Shown: positions 26,425-35,332, counted from the stretch's first letter. The stretch is DNA of 64,000 nt from JBFXCS01 sp050181915 (GCA_050181915.1 JBFXCS010000003.1:186001-250000); one strand, 5' to 3'. Notes: generated by a model not told the origin, from the letters alone. Translations and numbers: made by a program.

Positions 26425-27446
26425 GGGGCGTCGATACTACTGCGCCCCGCCTCCAGAATCAGCTCGACGAGTGTCCCGGGGTCGCGCAGGGGCGGCCGCG
26501 CTCCGCGCGCGCGCCGCTCCAGCAGGACGTCGCCGGGCGCCTCGAGACGGCGCAGGCGGCCCTCGGCGATCAGGCCGCGGTCGACCGCGCCGAGGCGCGC
26601 AGCGAAGGGGGTGTAGGCCGGCACGCCGAGCGCGGCGGCCTCGCGGTTCATGGTGCCGCCGGCGCTCACCACCAGGTCGGCGGCGGCCACCAGGCTGGGC
26701 CCGTCCACCGGCCGCGGCGGCACGATCGCCGCCGCGCGACCGGCGAGCGCCGCGCGCTGGGCGTCGGTGCGGGGCAGCACCACGGTCTGCACCGCGGGGG
26801 CGGCGTCGAGCAGCCGCTCGAGCGTGGCGGCGAACAGATCGGACGAGGCGCCGCGGTGGTACAGGGTCACCTCCGGCGGCGGCCGCAGCACGGCGATCAC
26901 CCGGGCCGGGTCGAGCCCCAGCTCGCCGAGCACGCCGTCGTCGATGCGGTGGTCGGCGAGGTAGTACTCCTCCTTCAGCCCCGGATAGCGCACCAGCTTG
27001 GGCGGGCGGATGCCGTAGGGGGCGAGCGCCGACTCGGGGATCGCCCGCGGCACCAGCACGCGGGTGGCGAGCCGGCCGTTCCAGTGGTGCATCACCCGGG
27101 CGTACTCGTAGTCGAACATCGTGACCTGGGGAGTGCCGGCCGCGCGCGCCGCGAGCGGCTGGTCGGTGCTGCCGTGGGCGACCGCCAGGTCGAAGCGCTC
27201 GCGGCGGGCGAGCCGCACCAGGGCGGACGAGCGGCCGGCCATCGCCCGCGCCTTGCCGCGCAGGCCGCCGCCGCCGTGGGCGCCCACGCTCCGGTGCGCG
27301 ATGCCGAAGCGCTCCAGCATCCCGATCGTCTGGGCGAACTCGCGCGCCGTGACCGTCACCTCGTGGCCCGCGGCCCTCATCCGCTCGATGAGCGGCGCGA
27401 AGATCACCACGTGCGGGGAGTTGGTGATGTCGACCCAGATGCGCAC
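26421..27446 (-). CDS. DUF354 (glycosyltransferase-B-like) protein
   Basis: The 341-residue protein matches DUF354: MRIWVDITNSPHVVIFAPLIERMRAAGHEVTVTARE at the start, YPGLKEEYYL, and SAGGTMNREAAALGVPAY near the C-terminus, which resembles the nucleotide-sugar loop of GT-B enzymes such as UDP-GlcNAc 2-epimerase. The function in polysaccharide synthesis is inferred from the linked dehydratase. The GTG start follows TAGACT (27460-27455) by 8 nt, so transcription is probably leaderless. It heads a three-gene operon. Confidence 0.82.
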   Translation of the reverse strand: MRIWVDITNSPHVVIFAPLIERMRAAGHEVTVTAREFAQTIGMLERFGIAHRSVGAHGGGGLRGKARAMAGRSSALVRLARRERFDLAVAHGSTDQPLAARAAGTPQVTMFDYEYARVMHHWNGRLATRVLVPRAIPESALAPYGIRPPKLVRYPGLKEEYYLADHRIDDGVLGELGLDPARVIAVLRPPPEVTLYHRGASSDLFAATLERLLDAAPAVQTVVLPRTDAQRAALAGRAAAIVPPRPVDGPSLVAAADLVVSAGGTMNREAAALGVPAYTPFAARLGAVDRGLIAEGRLRRLEAPGDVLLERRARGARPPLRDPGTLVELILEAGRSSIDAP

Positions 27447-27483
27447 GGGGCGGGAGTCTAGAAGCCAGAGAAGCTCGGCTTAG

Positions 27484-27503
27484 CGGTATCGCTGTGATAC
27501 CGT
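27484..27503 (+). promoter_or_regulatory. Operator and extended -10 of the RHH-Doc operon
   Basis: CGGTATC (27484-27490)-GCTGT-GATACCG (27496-27502) is a perfect 7-bp inverted repeat. Its right arm contains the extended -10 TGATACCGT, ending 6 nt before the ATG at 27510. The same nine bases with the same spacing precede the Phd-VapC operon. Confidence 0.65.
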
Positions 27504-27509
27504 CACCGC

Positions 27510-27716
27510 ATGGCTTTCACCCTCCGGACCGACGAGGAGTTGGACCGCGCCCTCACCGACCTGGCCGAAGCCGAGGGGCTGTCGCGTCAGGAGGTGATCC
27601 GCCGTGCGGTGCTCGACCGACACGCGAGCACCATTCACGACCGACGCGTCAGTGAGAGCGCCGATCGGATGATCGCTCGGTGGGGTGACGTGCTGGAGCG
27701 CCTCGGGCAGTCGTGA
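27510..27716 (+). CDS. Ribbon-helix-helix antitoxin
   Basis: The 68-residue product reads MAFTLRTDEELDRALTDLAEAEGLSRQEVIRRAVLDRH, a CopG/Arc-type ribbon-helix-helix DNA-binding domain, followed by a helical C-terminal tail (ESADRMIARWGDVLERLG). It overlaps the Doc-like gene by 4 bp and is therefore the antitoxin. It likely binds the perfect palindrome over its own -10. The transcript seems leaderless. Confidence 0.85.
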   Translation: MAFTLRTDEELDRALTDLAEAEGLSRQEVIRRAVLDRHASTIHDRRVSESADRMIARWGDVLERLGQS

Positions 27717-28087
27717 GCGACGTCGAGTTCCTCGGCATCGAGGACCTCCTGTCCCTCACCGGACACCTTGGCGCGGGGCCCGTCCGGGACCTCGGCTTGC
27801 TGGATTCCGCGGTCTCCCGACCCCGCGCAAGCCTGTTCGGCGAGGAGGCCTACCCGACGCTCGCCCTGAAGGCGGCGGCGCTTCTCGAGTCGATCTGTCG
27901 AAACCACGCGCTGGTCGATGGCAACAAGCGCCTCGCGTGGCTGGCGACGACGACCTTCCTGCACATGAACGGCCATCCGGTGGAGATGTCGGACGACGAC
28001 GCATTTGCTCTCGTCATCGAGGTCGCCACCGGCGGCCTCGACCTCACCGCCGTCGCCGACCGCCTCTCCGCGGCCATGACCCCCTAA
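27713..28087 (+). CDS. Doc-family (Fic-fold) toxin
   Basis: The 124-residue protein has the Doc signature HALVDGNKRLAWLAT, corresponding to HxFx(D/N)xNKR of Fic/Doc proteins but with Leu in place of the conserved Phe, and the FLHMNGHPV strand. Doc phosphorylates elongation factor Tu and stops translation. The GTG start overlaps the antitoxin stop (GTGA). Its TAA shares bases with the TAG of the converging aminotransferase gene (CTAA at 28084-28087). Confidence 0.9.
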   Translation: MSDVEFLGIEDLLSLTGHLGAGPVRDLGLLDSAVSRPRASLFGEEAYPTLALKAAALLESICRNHALVDGNKRLAWLATTTFLHMNGHPVEMSDDDAFALVIEVATGGLDLTAVADRLSAAMTP

Positions 28088-29190
28088 GCCGGGGCCCTCA
28101 CGGAGGCGACCGCCGCGACCACCTGGGCGACGTCCTCGCGGGTGAGGTTGGGGTGCATCGGCAGGGCCAGCGCCGTGCGGGCGGCCTCCTCGGCCACCGG
28201 CAGGTCGCCCTCGCCGTAGCCCAGGCGCGCGAACACCGGCTGCAGGTGCATCGGGATGCCGTAGTACACGGCCGACCCGATCCCCGCGTCGGCCAGGGCG
28301 GCGCGCACGTCGTCGCGGCGCGGGTGGCGGGCCATGAACAGGTGGTAGATGTGGCGGGCGCCGGGGGCGACGGCGGGCAGCGCCATGTGCTCGCCCAGGC
28401 CCTCCTCCGCGTACCAGGCCGCGGCCTGGGCGCGACGGGCGTTCCAGTCGTCGAGGTGCGGGTAGAAGACCCGGATGATCGCCGCCTGCAGCTCGTCGAG
28501 GCGCGAGTTGTAGCCCACCTCGTCGAACACAACCTTGTCCTTCGAGCCGTGGAAGCGGAGGCGCCGCACGTGCTCGGCGAGCTCCTCGTCGCGGCACACG
28601 ACCATGCCGCCGTCGCCCATCCCGGGGAAGTTCTTGGTCGGGAAGAAGCTGAAGGTGGCGGCGTCGCCGTAGGTGGCGATCTCGCCGTCGGCCAGGGAGG
28701 CGCCGAACGCCTGGGCGCAGTCCTCCACCACCAGGAGCCCGTTGGCGCCCGCGACGTCGCAGATGGCCGGCATGTCGGCCGGGTGGCCGAAGATGTGCAC
28801 CGGCAGCACGGCCTTCGTCGCCGCGGTGATCCTCGCCTCGATCAGCGCGGGGTCGAGGCAGAAGGTGTCCGGGTCGATGTCGACGAACACCGGCGTCGCC
28901 CCGACGCGGGCGATCGACTCGGCCGTGGCGTAGAAGGTGTACGGCGTGGTGATGACCTCGTCGCCGGGGCCGATGCCCAGGGCGTCCAGGGCGATGACCA
29001 GCGCGTCGGTGCCGTTCGCGACGCCCACGGCGGGGCGGCCGGCGAGCCGCTGGGAGACGGCGGCCTCCAGCGCCGCGCCCTCGGGGCCCAGGATGAAGCG
29101 CCCCGTGTCGAGCACGCCGGCGACGGCGGCGTCGATCTCGGAGCGCAGAGGGCCGTACTGGGCCCGGATGTCCATCAGCGGTACGCCCAC
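28084..29190 (-). CDS. DegT/DnrJ/EryC1 PLP-dependent aminotransferase
   Basis: The 368-residue protein is a sugar aminotransferase of the DegT family (probably acting on a UDP-keto sugar). PLP lysine K186 is in FSFFPTKNFPG, with EDCAQAFGA and GYNSRLDELQAAI. The GTG at 29190 has GGAGG 7 nt upstream; the longer ATG form at 29214 would place that ribosome site inside the gene. Its likely partner is the 4,6-dehydratase at 24496-26424, which makes the keto substrate, but the two are separated by the toxin-antitoxin genes. Confidence 0.92.
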   Translation of the reverse strand: MGVPLMDIRAQYGPLRSEIDAAVAGVLDTGRFILGPEGAALEAAVSQRLAGRPAVGVANGTDALVIALDALGIGPGDEVITTPYTFYATAESIARVGATPVFVDIDPDTFCLDPALIEARITAATKAVLPVHIFGHPADMPAICDVAGANGLLVVEDCAQAFGASLADGEIATYGDAATFSFFPTKNFPGMGDGGMVVCRDEELAEHVRRLRFHGSKDKVVFDEVGYNSRLDELQAAIIRVFYPHLDDWNARRAQAAAWYAEEGLGEHMALPAVAPGARHIYHLFMARHPRRDDVRAALADAGIGSAVYYGIPMHLQPVFARLGYGEGDLPVAEEAARTALALPMHPNLTREDVAQVVAAVASVRAPA

Positions 29191-29239
29191 GCGCACACCT
29201 CCTTGGAACGACACGCCGCGCGGCCGGCGCGGGACGCTA

Positions 29240-30448
29240 TCACGGGCCCTCCGGACGGGTGACCCGGGCCGGGACGTCGTCCGCGTCGTCGAGGTCGTCG
29301 CCGCCGGCCGCCGGCAGCGTGACCGTGATGGTGGTGCCGAACCCCTCGCGCGACGACGCCCCCACGTGGCCGCCGAAGCGCTCGGCGATGTGCTTCACGA
29401 TCGACAGGCCCAGGCCCGTGCCGCCCAGGCGCTTCGAGCGCGAGGGGTCGGCGCGGTAGAAGCGCTCGAACACGTGCCCGAGGTGGCGCTCGGGGATGCC
29501 GGCGCCGTCGTCGCTGACGGTGAGCGTGACCGTGTCGCCGGCGCGCGCGACGGTGGTGCGGGCGACGGCGCCGTGGCCCGCGTACTTCACGGCGTTCTCC
29601 ACCAGGTTGCGGACCACGGTGCCGCTCATCACCTCACTGAGGGGCGTCATCGCCCTCTCGGGGAGGTCGACCTCCAGGCGCACGCCGTTGTCGTGGGCCT
29701 GGGCCTCCAGCTCGCGCAGCGTGACGCGCACCGCATGCACCAGGTCGGAGCGGTCGCGCGACGGCAGGCCGTGCGTCGACTCCAGCTCCGACAGGAACAG
29801 GATGTCCGAGATCAGCGCCTCGAGGCGCAGCGTCTCGTTGGCGGCCCGCGCGGTGAAGTCGTTGCGGGTCGCGACGTCCATCCGCGGGTCGTCCAGCGCC
29901 TCCAGCAGCCCGCGCAGGCCGGTGAGCGGGGTGCGCAGCTCGTGACTGACGTTCGCGACGAACTGGGAGCGCAGCTCCTGGTAGGCGACGGCCTCGCTCG
30001 CGTCGGTCAGGAAGACCAGCGCCTCGCGGGAGACCCCCGTCTCGTACGGCGCCACCACCGCGTTGTACGTGCGGCGGCCGTCCTCGAACAGGCGCACCTC
30101 GAAGCGCTGCCCCTCCAGGTCGCGCAGGCTCACCGCCACCCGGTTCGCCAGCTCGTGCTCCCCGAAGGCCTCGAGCACCCGCATGCCCGGCTCGAGGAAG
30201 GCGAAGCGCTCGCGGGCCACCCGGTTCGCCTGGGCCAGGCGCCCGTCGCGATCGACGCGCAGGGCGATGAAGGGCAGCTCGTCGAGGGTGGCGGCGGCGC
30301 GCCGATCGGCCACCTCGCCCGACTGGCGGGAGTCGGCGGCGGCGGCGCGCGCATCGCCGACCGACGCCCGGGCGCGGCGCGCGTCGAGCACCGCCGCGGC
30401 GGCCGCGAGCACGGCGAGCCCCAGCAGGATCGCGAGCAGGACGATCAC
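29240..30448 (-). CDS. Sensor histidine kinase (PhoR-like)
   Basis: The 402-residue protein has one N-terminal TM segment (residues 2-21), a short coiled linker, a PAS-like domain (about 55-150: LPFIALRVDRDGRLAQANRVARERFAFLEPGM), a HisKA domain with phosphorylatable H169 (FVANVSHELRTPL), and an ATPase domain with NLVENAVKYAGHG, DDGAGIP and GGTGLGLSIVKHI. The arrangement is that of PhoR. No response regulator is adjacent, so it is an orphan kinase here. It reads from a GTG at 30448. Confidence 0.92.
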   Translation of the reverse strand: MIVLLAILLGLAVLAAAAAVLDARRARASVGDARAAAADSRQSGEVADRRAAATLDELPFIALRVDRDGRLAQANRVARERFAFLEPGMRVLEAFGEHELANRVAVSLRDLEGQRFEVRLFEDGRRTYNAVVAPYETGVSREALVFLTDASEAVAYQELRSQFVANVSHELRTPLTGLRGLLEALDDPRMDVATRNDFTARAANETLRLEALISDILFLSELESTHGLPSRDRSDLVHAVRVTLRELEAQAHDNGVRLEVDLPERAMTPLSEVMSGTVVRNLVENAVKYAGHGAVARTTVARAGDTVTLTVSDDGAGIPERHLGHVFERFYRADPSRSKRLGGTGLGLSIVKHIAERFGGHVGASSREGFGTTITVTLPAAGGDDLDDADDVPARVTRPEGP

Positions 30449-30531
30449 GCCGGGAGTGTCTCAGACCCCCCGTGTCGGCGCGGGCCCGGTCGCCTTTGGG
30501 GCGTCCGCGGGGCGTGATTGGGTTCCCGGCC

Positions 30532-32319
30532 ATGCCCACCCCCGTCCGCCGCGCCCTCGTGGCCGCCTGCTCGCTGGCCCTGGCCGCGCCCGCGGCGGCG
30601 CTCGCCCAGACCGGGCCCGTGCAGGCCCTGCCGCCGGCCAAGCCGCCGGCCGTGACCGAGATCGCGCCCGGCATCGGCTACCAGCGGATGGTGCGCCCGG
30701 GCGGCGAGGTGGTGCACGTGATCCGCGCCGCCGCGACGCAGCGGGTGGGCCTGCGGCCGGCGATGCCGGGCGGCTCGCCCAGCGCCCGCGGCCTGCTCAC
30801 CGACGCCGTCGCGCGCGGCGCCGACGCGGGGGCCGTCGCCGGCGTGAACGGCGACTTCTTCACCGCCTCGACCAACGATCCGAGCGGCGTGCTCGTGATC
30901 GACGGCGACCTCATCCACGAGCCCGAGGCGAGCCGCTCGGCCCTCGCCATCACGCCCGCCGGCCTGGCCGCGGCGGTGATGACCCTGCAGGGCCGCTACC
31001 AGGCGGTCGACCCGAGCGGCGCGGTGCGGTACACCACGCGCACCTTCGGCGGCGTCAACCGCCCGGCCAAGCGCTCGTCCGAGACGATCCTCTACACCCC
31101 CTCCTACGGGCAGGCCGCGACGCCCACGGCCGGCTCCCGCTACGAGGTGAAGGTACGGTGGGACCAGCCCGGACCGCTCGCGCCGAACGTCGCCCGCACC
31201 GGCACCGTCGTGGGCGCCCAGTCCGGCGGCGGCATGGCCATCCCGTCGGACGGCGCCGTGCTCACCGCGGTGGGCTCGGCCGGGCCGAACCTCGTCTCCG
31301 ACCTGCCGATGGGGCAGAAGGTGACGATCACGCCGGGCGTGCTGGGCCTGCCGGCCGACGCGCTCAGCGCCATCGGCGGCGGGCCGCTGCTGGTGCGCGA
31401 CGGCACCGCGCTCACGAGCTTCGGCGAGGGCTTCACCAGCGGCCAGCTCGGTTCCCGCACCGCCCGCACCGCGGTGGGCCAGCGGGCCGACGGCACGGCC
31501 CTGCTGGTCACCGTCGAGGGGCCGCAGCAGGGCACCCGCGGCGTCACCACCGTCGAGCTGGCCCAGCTGATGCGGGACCTCGGCGCGTCCACCGCGATCG
31601 CCATGGACGCGGGCGGCAGCGCCCAGCTCGCCCTCTGGAATCGGCTGCAGACCCCGTGGTCGGCGCCCCGCACCCTGGCCGACGTGCTGCTCGTGACCTA
31701 CCAGGGCGTCACCATGCAGCCGCTGCCGTTCCGCCTCTCGCCCAACGCGGACCGGGTCGACGACCGGGCCGTGGCGGTGGTGCACTCCACCCAGCCCGGC
31801 AACGTGCGCGTCACCATCGCCGGCCGCACCGGGCGGCCCGCGAAGCGGCTGTGGGAGGGCCGGCTCGGCCCCGGAGCGGTGCCGGTGGGCGTCGACCCGC
31901 GCAAGCTGGGCCTCGGCGACGGCATCTACTACGTGGTCGCCAAGAGCGAACCGGCCGACGGCGGCGCGCCCAGCGAGCAGAAGAGGCGGATCGTCATCGA
32001 CCGCACCCTCAGCTCCCTCGCCACGCGCCCCTCGGCGAAGCCGTCCCCGCGGGTGGTGGTGACCTACCGGCTCGCCCGCGCCGCCCGGGTCACGGTGCGC
32101 ATCCGCAGCACCTCGGGCAGCGTGCTGCGCACCCTGCGGGCCAACGCGCTCCAGCGCCCGGGACGGGGCGGAGTGGTGTGGGATCGCACGGCCGGCGGCA
32201 AGACCGTGTCCGGCACGCTGCAGGTGACGGTCGAGGTGCGCAGCAGGTACGGCACCACGGGTCTGGTCCGCACCTTCAGCGTGAAGGCGCCCCCGAAGCC
32301 GGCCACGCCCCGCCCCTGA
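30532..32319 (+). CDS. Exported phosphodiester-glycosidase (NAGPA/DUF2233) domain protein with FlgD-like Ig repeats
   Basis: The 595-residue protein has a signal sequence (1-23, ending ALAQ). Residues about 50-400 match the NAGPA-type domain: VAGVNGDFFTASTNDPSGVLVIDGDLI, ALSAIGGGPLLVRDG, RTARTAVGQRADGTALLVTVEG, and TAIAMDAGGSAQLAL. The C-terminal part shows two FlgD-like Ig modules ([23 protein letters not shown] and VVVTYRLARAARVTVRIRS). Such proteins remove sugar-phosphodiester caps or act on cell-wall glycans. The ATG at 30532 is chosen because the signal peptide follows directly. Confidence 0.85.
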   Translation: MPTPVRRALVAACSLALAAPAAALAQTGPVQALPPAKPPAVTEIAPGIGYQRMVRPGGEVVHVIRAAATQRVGLRPAMPGGSPSARGLLTDAVARGADAGAVAGVNGDFFTASTNDPSGVLVIDGDLIHEPEASRSALAITPAGLAAAVMTLQGRYQAVDPSGAVRYTTRTFGGVNRPAKRSSETILYTPSYGQAATPTAGSRYEVKVRWDQPGPLAPNVARTGTVVGAQSGGGMAIPSDGAVLTAVGSAGPNLVSDLPMGQKVTITPGVLGLPADALSAIGGGPLLVRDGTALTSFGEGFTSGQLGSRTARTAVGQRADGTALLVTVEGPQQGTRGVTTVELAQLMRDLGASTAIAMDAGGSAQLALWNRLQTPWSAPRTLADVLLVTYQGVTMQPLPFRLSPNADRVDDRAVAVVHSTQPGNVRVTIAGRTGRPAKRLWEGRLGPGAVPVGVDPRKLGLGDGIYYVVAKSEPADGGAPSEQKRRIVIDRTLSSLATRPSAKPSPRVVVTYRLARAARVTVRIRSTSGSVLRTLRANALQRPGRGGVVWDRTAGGKTVSGTLQVTVEVRSRYGTTGLVRTFSVKAPPKPATPRP

Positions 32320-32357
32320 GGCGCGCGTCCCGGCCCGGGGACCCCTTCTCCCTCAGA

Positions 32358-32606
32358 TCATTCGTCGAGGGCGTCGATCTCGGCGCGCACGCCCCGGATC
32401 TCGGAGACGAGCCGCTCGACCTCGGCGTCGAGGCCCGTCTCTCCCTCGTGCTGACGGAAGACGACGTGGCCGAGATCCTCGGCGAGCGAGTTCTGCTTGC
32501 GCTTCAGGCTCAGCTCCTGCGCCTTGTCACGCGCCTCCTCCGCGCCCTTCTGGGCGGCCTCGGCAGCGGCCTTGGCGGCGTCACGAGCCTTGTCGAGAAG
32601 TCCCAT
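32358..32606 (-). CDS. Small coiled-coil protein
   Basis: The 82-residue product is Ala/Lys/Glu-rich helix throughout: DKARDAAKAAAEAAQKGAEE, then DKAQELSLKRKQNSLAEDLG, and DAEVERLVSEIRGVRAEIDAL. It resembles small cytosolic coiled-coil proteins found in actinobacteria whose role is unknown. An AAGGG lies about 6 nt before its ATG. It follows the membrane-protein gene at 32642 by 35 bp on the same strand. Confidence 0.65.
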   Translation of the reverse strand: MGLLDKARDAAKAAAEAAQKGAEEARDKAQELSLKRKQNSLAEDLGHVVFRQHEGETGLDAEVERLVSEIRGVRAEIDALDE

Positions 32607-32641
32607 CGACCATCCCTTTCAACGCGGGGCGATGGTGAAGC

Positions 32642-33058
32642 TTACCTCTCCTCCCTCCAATGGATCACCGCGAACACGATCGCGACGATCGAGAAGAGCA
32701 GTGCCAGCCACAGGCCGAACTTGCGGTCGAGCCCGTGCCCGCCCTCGAAGAAGATCGCCACCGTGAAGAAGGTGCCGATGCTGGTGAGGTAGGCCGCCCA
32801 CGCCGCCGGGTTGATGAACCCCGGCAGCTCGAAGTTGAACACCTCGGCGATCAGGAGGCCGGCGGCGAGCAATGACGTGATCAGCAGGATCCACCATGAA
32901 GGAACGACGTCCTGGCCGCTGGCGTCCACGCTGAAGCCGCCTTCGGACCGGCCGAACCAGTTCAGGAAGAGCATGATGAAGAAGAGGACGTTCGCGCCGG
33001 CCGCGATGTAGATCTTGTGCTCCCGCGTGAGGCCGGACAGCGGATTCGAAGCGCTCAT
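32642..33058 (-). CDS. Four-TM membrane protein of unknown function
   Basis: The 138-residue protein has four hydrophobic segments: IYIAAGANVLFFIMLFLNWF, WWILLITSLLAAGLLIAEVF, AAWAAYLTSIGTFFTVAIFF and FGLWLALLFSIVAIVFAVIHW. The N-terminal MSASNPLSGLTREHK is polar. I recognise no family with a function. It precedes the coiled-coil gene and may share its transcript. A potential ribosome site GAGGAGC lies before the ATG. Confidence 0.7.
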   Translation of the reverse strand: MSASNPLSGLTREHKIYIAAGANVLFFIMLFLNWFGRSEGGFSVDASGQDVVPSWWILLITSLLAAGLLIAEVFNFELPGFINPAAWAAYLTSIGTFFTVAIFFEGGHGLDRKFGLWLALLFSIVAIVFAVIHWREER

Positions 33059-33140
33059 GCGCGTGCTCCTCGGTCGGTATGAGGGATTCGGCGTGGCGGA
33101 ACCGCGCCGTTTGGCACCTCGCGGGGCAGCGTAGCCGTCC

Positions 33141-33845
33141 TCATCGGACGGCCGGCGGCTCCGGCGGGTTGTGCCCCGGGATCACGACGGACGATCCCGC
33201 CTCCCGGATCGCGCGGAACGACGCGAGATGCTCGTCGCGCCGCGGATGCTCGGCCGGCAGATCCATCGACGCGAACCAGGCCGGATCGGGCCCGAGGGTG
33301 TCGCCGACGATCGCCGTGACCCCCTCGTCCGTGTCGACCAGGTACGCGACGTGGCCGTCGGTGTGGCCGGGGGTGAGGATCCAGCGGATCCCCGGCAGCA
33401 CCTCGCCCGCCTCGCCCGCCAGCGCCCTCACGTCGGCCCGGTCGCGCCAGCCGCGCCCCGCGCGGGCGTGGGGCGTCGCGAGCTCGATCTCGTGCACGTA
33501 CAGCTCGACGTCCCCCAGCTGGGGCAGCGCCGACACGTGATCCGAGTGGAGGTGCGTGGCCAGCACGATGCGGACCTCATCGACCGAGAGGCCCCTCATC
33601 TCAAGCGCCTGGACCAGGATGTCGCCCTGGGTCTGGTACCCGGGGTCCACCACGACCGGCCCGGCCTCGCCGGTGAGGAGCACCGTGTTGGGCCAGGCGA
33701 TCATCCCGTGGACCGCGCCGGGCAGCGCGCGGTAGGTGCGGAAGGTGCCGACGCCGGACGGCGCCCGCAGGTCCACCACCTCCCCTCCGGTGAGCGCCAG
33801 GACGATGCGATGCGCGGGCACCAGGATCTCCGCCCGCCAGCGCAC
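33141..33845 (-). CDS. Metallo-beta-lactamase-fold hydrolase
   Basis: The 234-residue protein has the binuclear metal motif HLHSDH (98-103), further ligands in TPGHTDGHVAYL and IVGDTLG, and a final PGHNPP. The N-terminal half includes a VVVDPGYQT strand. It belongs to the broad glyoxalase-II-like group; the substrate is unknown. Its GTG overlaps the stop of the upstream 75-residue gene by one base, so it ends a three-gene operon beginning with the GYD protein. Confidence 0.88.
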   Translation of the reverse strand: MRWRAEILVPAHRIVLALTGGEVVDLRAPSGVGTFRTYRALPGAVHGMIAWPNTVLLTGEAGPVVVDPGYQTQGDILVQALEMRGLSVDEVRIVLATHLHSDHVSALPQLGDVELYVHEIELATPHARAGRGWRDRADVRALAGEAGEVLPGIRWILTPGHTDGHVAYLVDTDEGVTAIVGDTLGPDPAWFASMDLPAEHPRRDEHLASFRAIREAGSSVVIPGHNPPEPPAVR

Positions 33846-34072
33846 TACGTGCCCGCCGCCTCCGTGCGGCCGCTGCCCGCCGCCGCCCCGACGTCCTCGC
33901 GCCGGTAGCAGGGCGCATCGAGGAAGCGCTCCACGGGGTCCACCCCCGGATGCCCCAGGCGCGCGACCCGGTCGCGCAGGTCGCGCCCGGCCCTGCGGGC
34001 GCCGGGCGCGAGGGCCAGCCCCACGATGCCGCCGGCCAGCAGCCAGCGCCCGCGGCGGCGCAGCTCGGTCAC
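33845..34072 (-). CDS. Small protein with one hydrophobic segment
   Basis: The 75-residue product starts at a GTG that overlaps the GYD gene stop (GTGA) and ends overlapping the metallo-beta-lactamase start, which supports a real coupled gene. Near the N-terminus RRRGRWLLAGGIVGLALAPGARRAGRD is a short basic-flanked hydrophobic stretch that could be a membrane anchor. The tail is polar and Gly/Ala-rich. No family is recognised. Confidence 0.5.
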   Translation of the reverse strand: MTELRRRGRWLLAGGIVGLALAPGARRAGRDLRDRVARLGHPGVDPVERFLDAPCYRREDVGAAAGSGRTEAAGT

Positions 34073-34353
34073 TTCAGGAGCGACAGGAACTCGTCGACCG
34101 GTATCGCGGTCAGCGTCTGGAAGTGCGCCGTGCCGCGGGCCGCCAGCTCCACCGACACCCGGGCGATCACCTTCTCGTCCGGCGCCTCGAGGATGTTGAC
34201 GAAGTCGTAGGGCCCGAGCACCGCCCACTGCTGCAGGACCTTGGCGCCCATCTGCTCGACCTCGGCGTTGACCTCCAGAAGCCGCTCCGGGTTGGCCTTG
34301 AGCGTCCCGACCCCGTGGGGGCTGAGGGTGCTGAGCAGGATGTACGTCGGCAC
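34069..34353 (-). CDS. GYD-domain protein
   Basis: The 94-residue product is a ferredoxin-like-fold GYD-domain protein: MPTYILLSTLSPHGVGTLK, then MGAKVLQQWAVLGPYDFVNILEAPDEKVIARVSVEL, ending with FQTLTAIPVDEFLSLL. The GPYD corresponds to the family's GYD motif. Function is unknown. It is the first gene of an operon with a small membrane-anchored protein and a metallo-beta-lactamase-fold enzyme. Confidence 0.85.
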   Translation of the reverse strand: MPTYILLSTLSPHGVGTLKANPERLLEVNAEVEQMGAKVLQQWAVLGPYDFVNILEAPDEKVIARVSVELAARGTAHFQTLTAIPVDEFLSLLK

Positions 34354-34420
34354 TGTGTCGGGCTCCCTTCGACGCCTCGCTCGGTCCTGCCGAGCGTACC
34401 ACCCGCGGGCGGGACGGACG

Positions 34421-35332
34421 CTAGCGCGTCCAGGCCGAGAGGTCGCGCCCGATCAGCTCGCCCAGCTCGGCGACGTCGTCGCGGAAATGGTCGGCCAGCG
34501 CCCGGCGCAGCTCGGGCGAGAGGCCGTCGCGCTGCACCACCTGGCGGTTGCGCCGGCGCAGGCGCGTCATCACGCCGAGGCGGCGGATGCCGGTCGCCCG
34601 CTTGACGCCCCGGGCGGCCGCGACCAGCACGCCCGGCGGCCGCTGGGTGAACCGCGCCACCGCCCCGCTCTGGTGCACCTTGTTCTCGTTGACCCGGGGG
34701 AAGTCCGTGCGCCCGTCGTCCGGCACCCCCAGGAAGGCCAGGGTCTGACGGTACACGCCGCCCGTGTCGGCGCGCAGGTCGTCGAAGACGATCACCTTCA
34801 CCTGCTCGCGCGGGAACGACGCGTACACCCGCCGCAGCTGGGCGCCCAGGCGGGCCGCGTCGCCGTACTGCAGGAACCACGGCACCCGGGCCGTGGCGGG
34901 CACGTGCTCGCCACGGGCGCGCGCCCGCTGCAGCTCCCAGGCGCGGGCGAGGTCCGGCTCGTCCTCGTCGAGGGTGTAGAGCAGCTGCGAGTGCAGCGAC
35001 GGCACCAGGTCGACCGGGTTGCGCACCATCACCACGATGCGCGCCGCCGGGTCGAAGGCGGCGATGTTGCGGGCCGCGTCCTCGGAGAACAGGTACCAGA
35101 CCGAGGCCTCGCCCACGGCGAGGTGCCGCTCGTCGGCGCCGTCGAACAGGGCCAGGTAGTGGTCCTCGCCGCGCCTGCCGGGCGCGTAGTAGTAGTCGAA
35201 GTCGGAGCAGAAGAAGTGGGGCTCCTTCGGCTGCGACATGAACACCCGGGGGTGATCGCGCAGGTACTCGCTCAGCGCGGTGGTGCCGCACTTCGGGGCA
35301 CCGACGATGAAGAAGTTCGGGGGATGCCTCAC
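34421..35332 (-). CDS. Sulfotransferase
   Basis: The 303-residue protein has the PAPS-binding 5'-phosphosulfate loop FIVGAPKCGTTALSEYL (11-18 core) and the 3'-phosphate region RIVVMVRNPVDLVPSLHSQLL, with KEPHFF between. It should move a sulfo group from PAPS to a glycan or small molecule. The GTG at 35332 lies 9 nt after TAGGGT (35347-35342), a leaderless layout. ATP sulfurylase lies 18 kb away in this window; no APS kinase is present here. Confidence 0.9.
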   Translation of the reverse strand: MRHPPNFFIVGAPKCGTTALSEYLRDHPRVFMSQPKEPHFFCSDFDYYYAPGRRGEDHYLALFDGADERHLAVGEASVWYLFSEDAARNIAAFDPAARIVVMVRNPVDLVPSLHSQLLYTLDEDEPDLARAWELQRARARGEHVPATARVPWFLQYGDAARLGAQLRRVYASFPREQVKVIVFDDLRADTGGVYRQTLAFLGVPDDGRTDFPRVNENKVHQSGAVARFTQRPPGVLVAAARGVKRATGIRRLGVMTRLRRRNRQVVQRDGLSPELRRALADHFRDDVAELGELIGRDLSAWTR

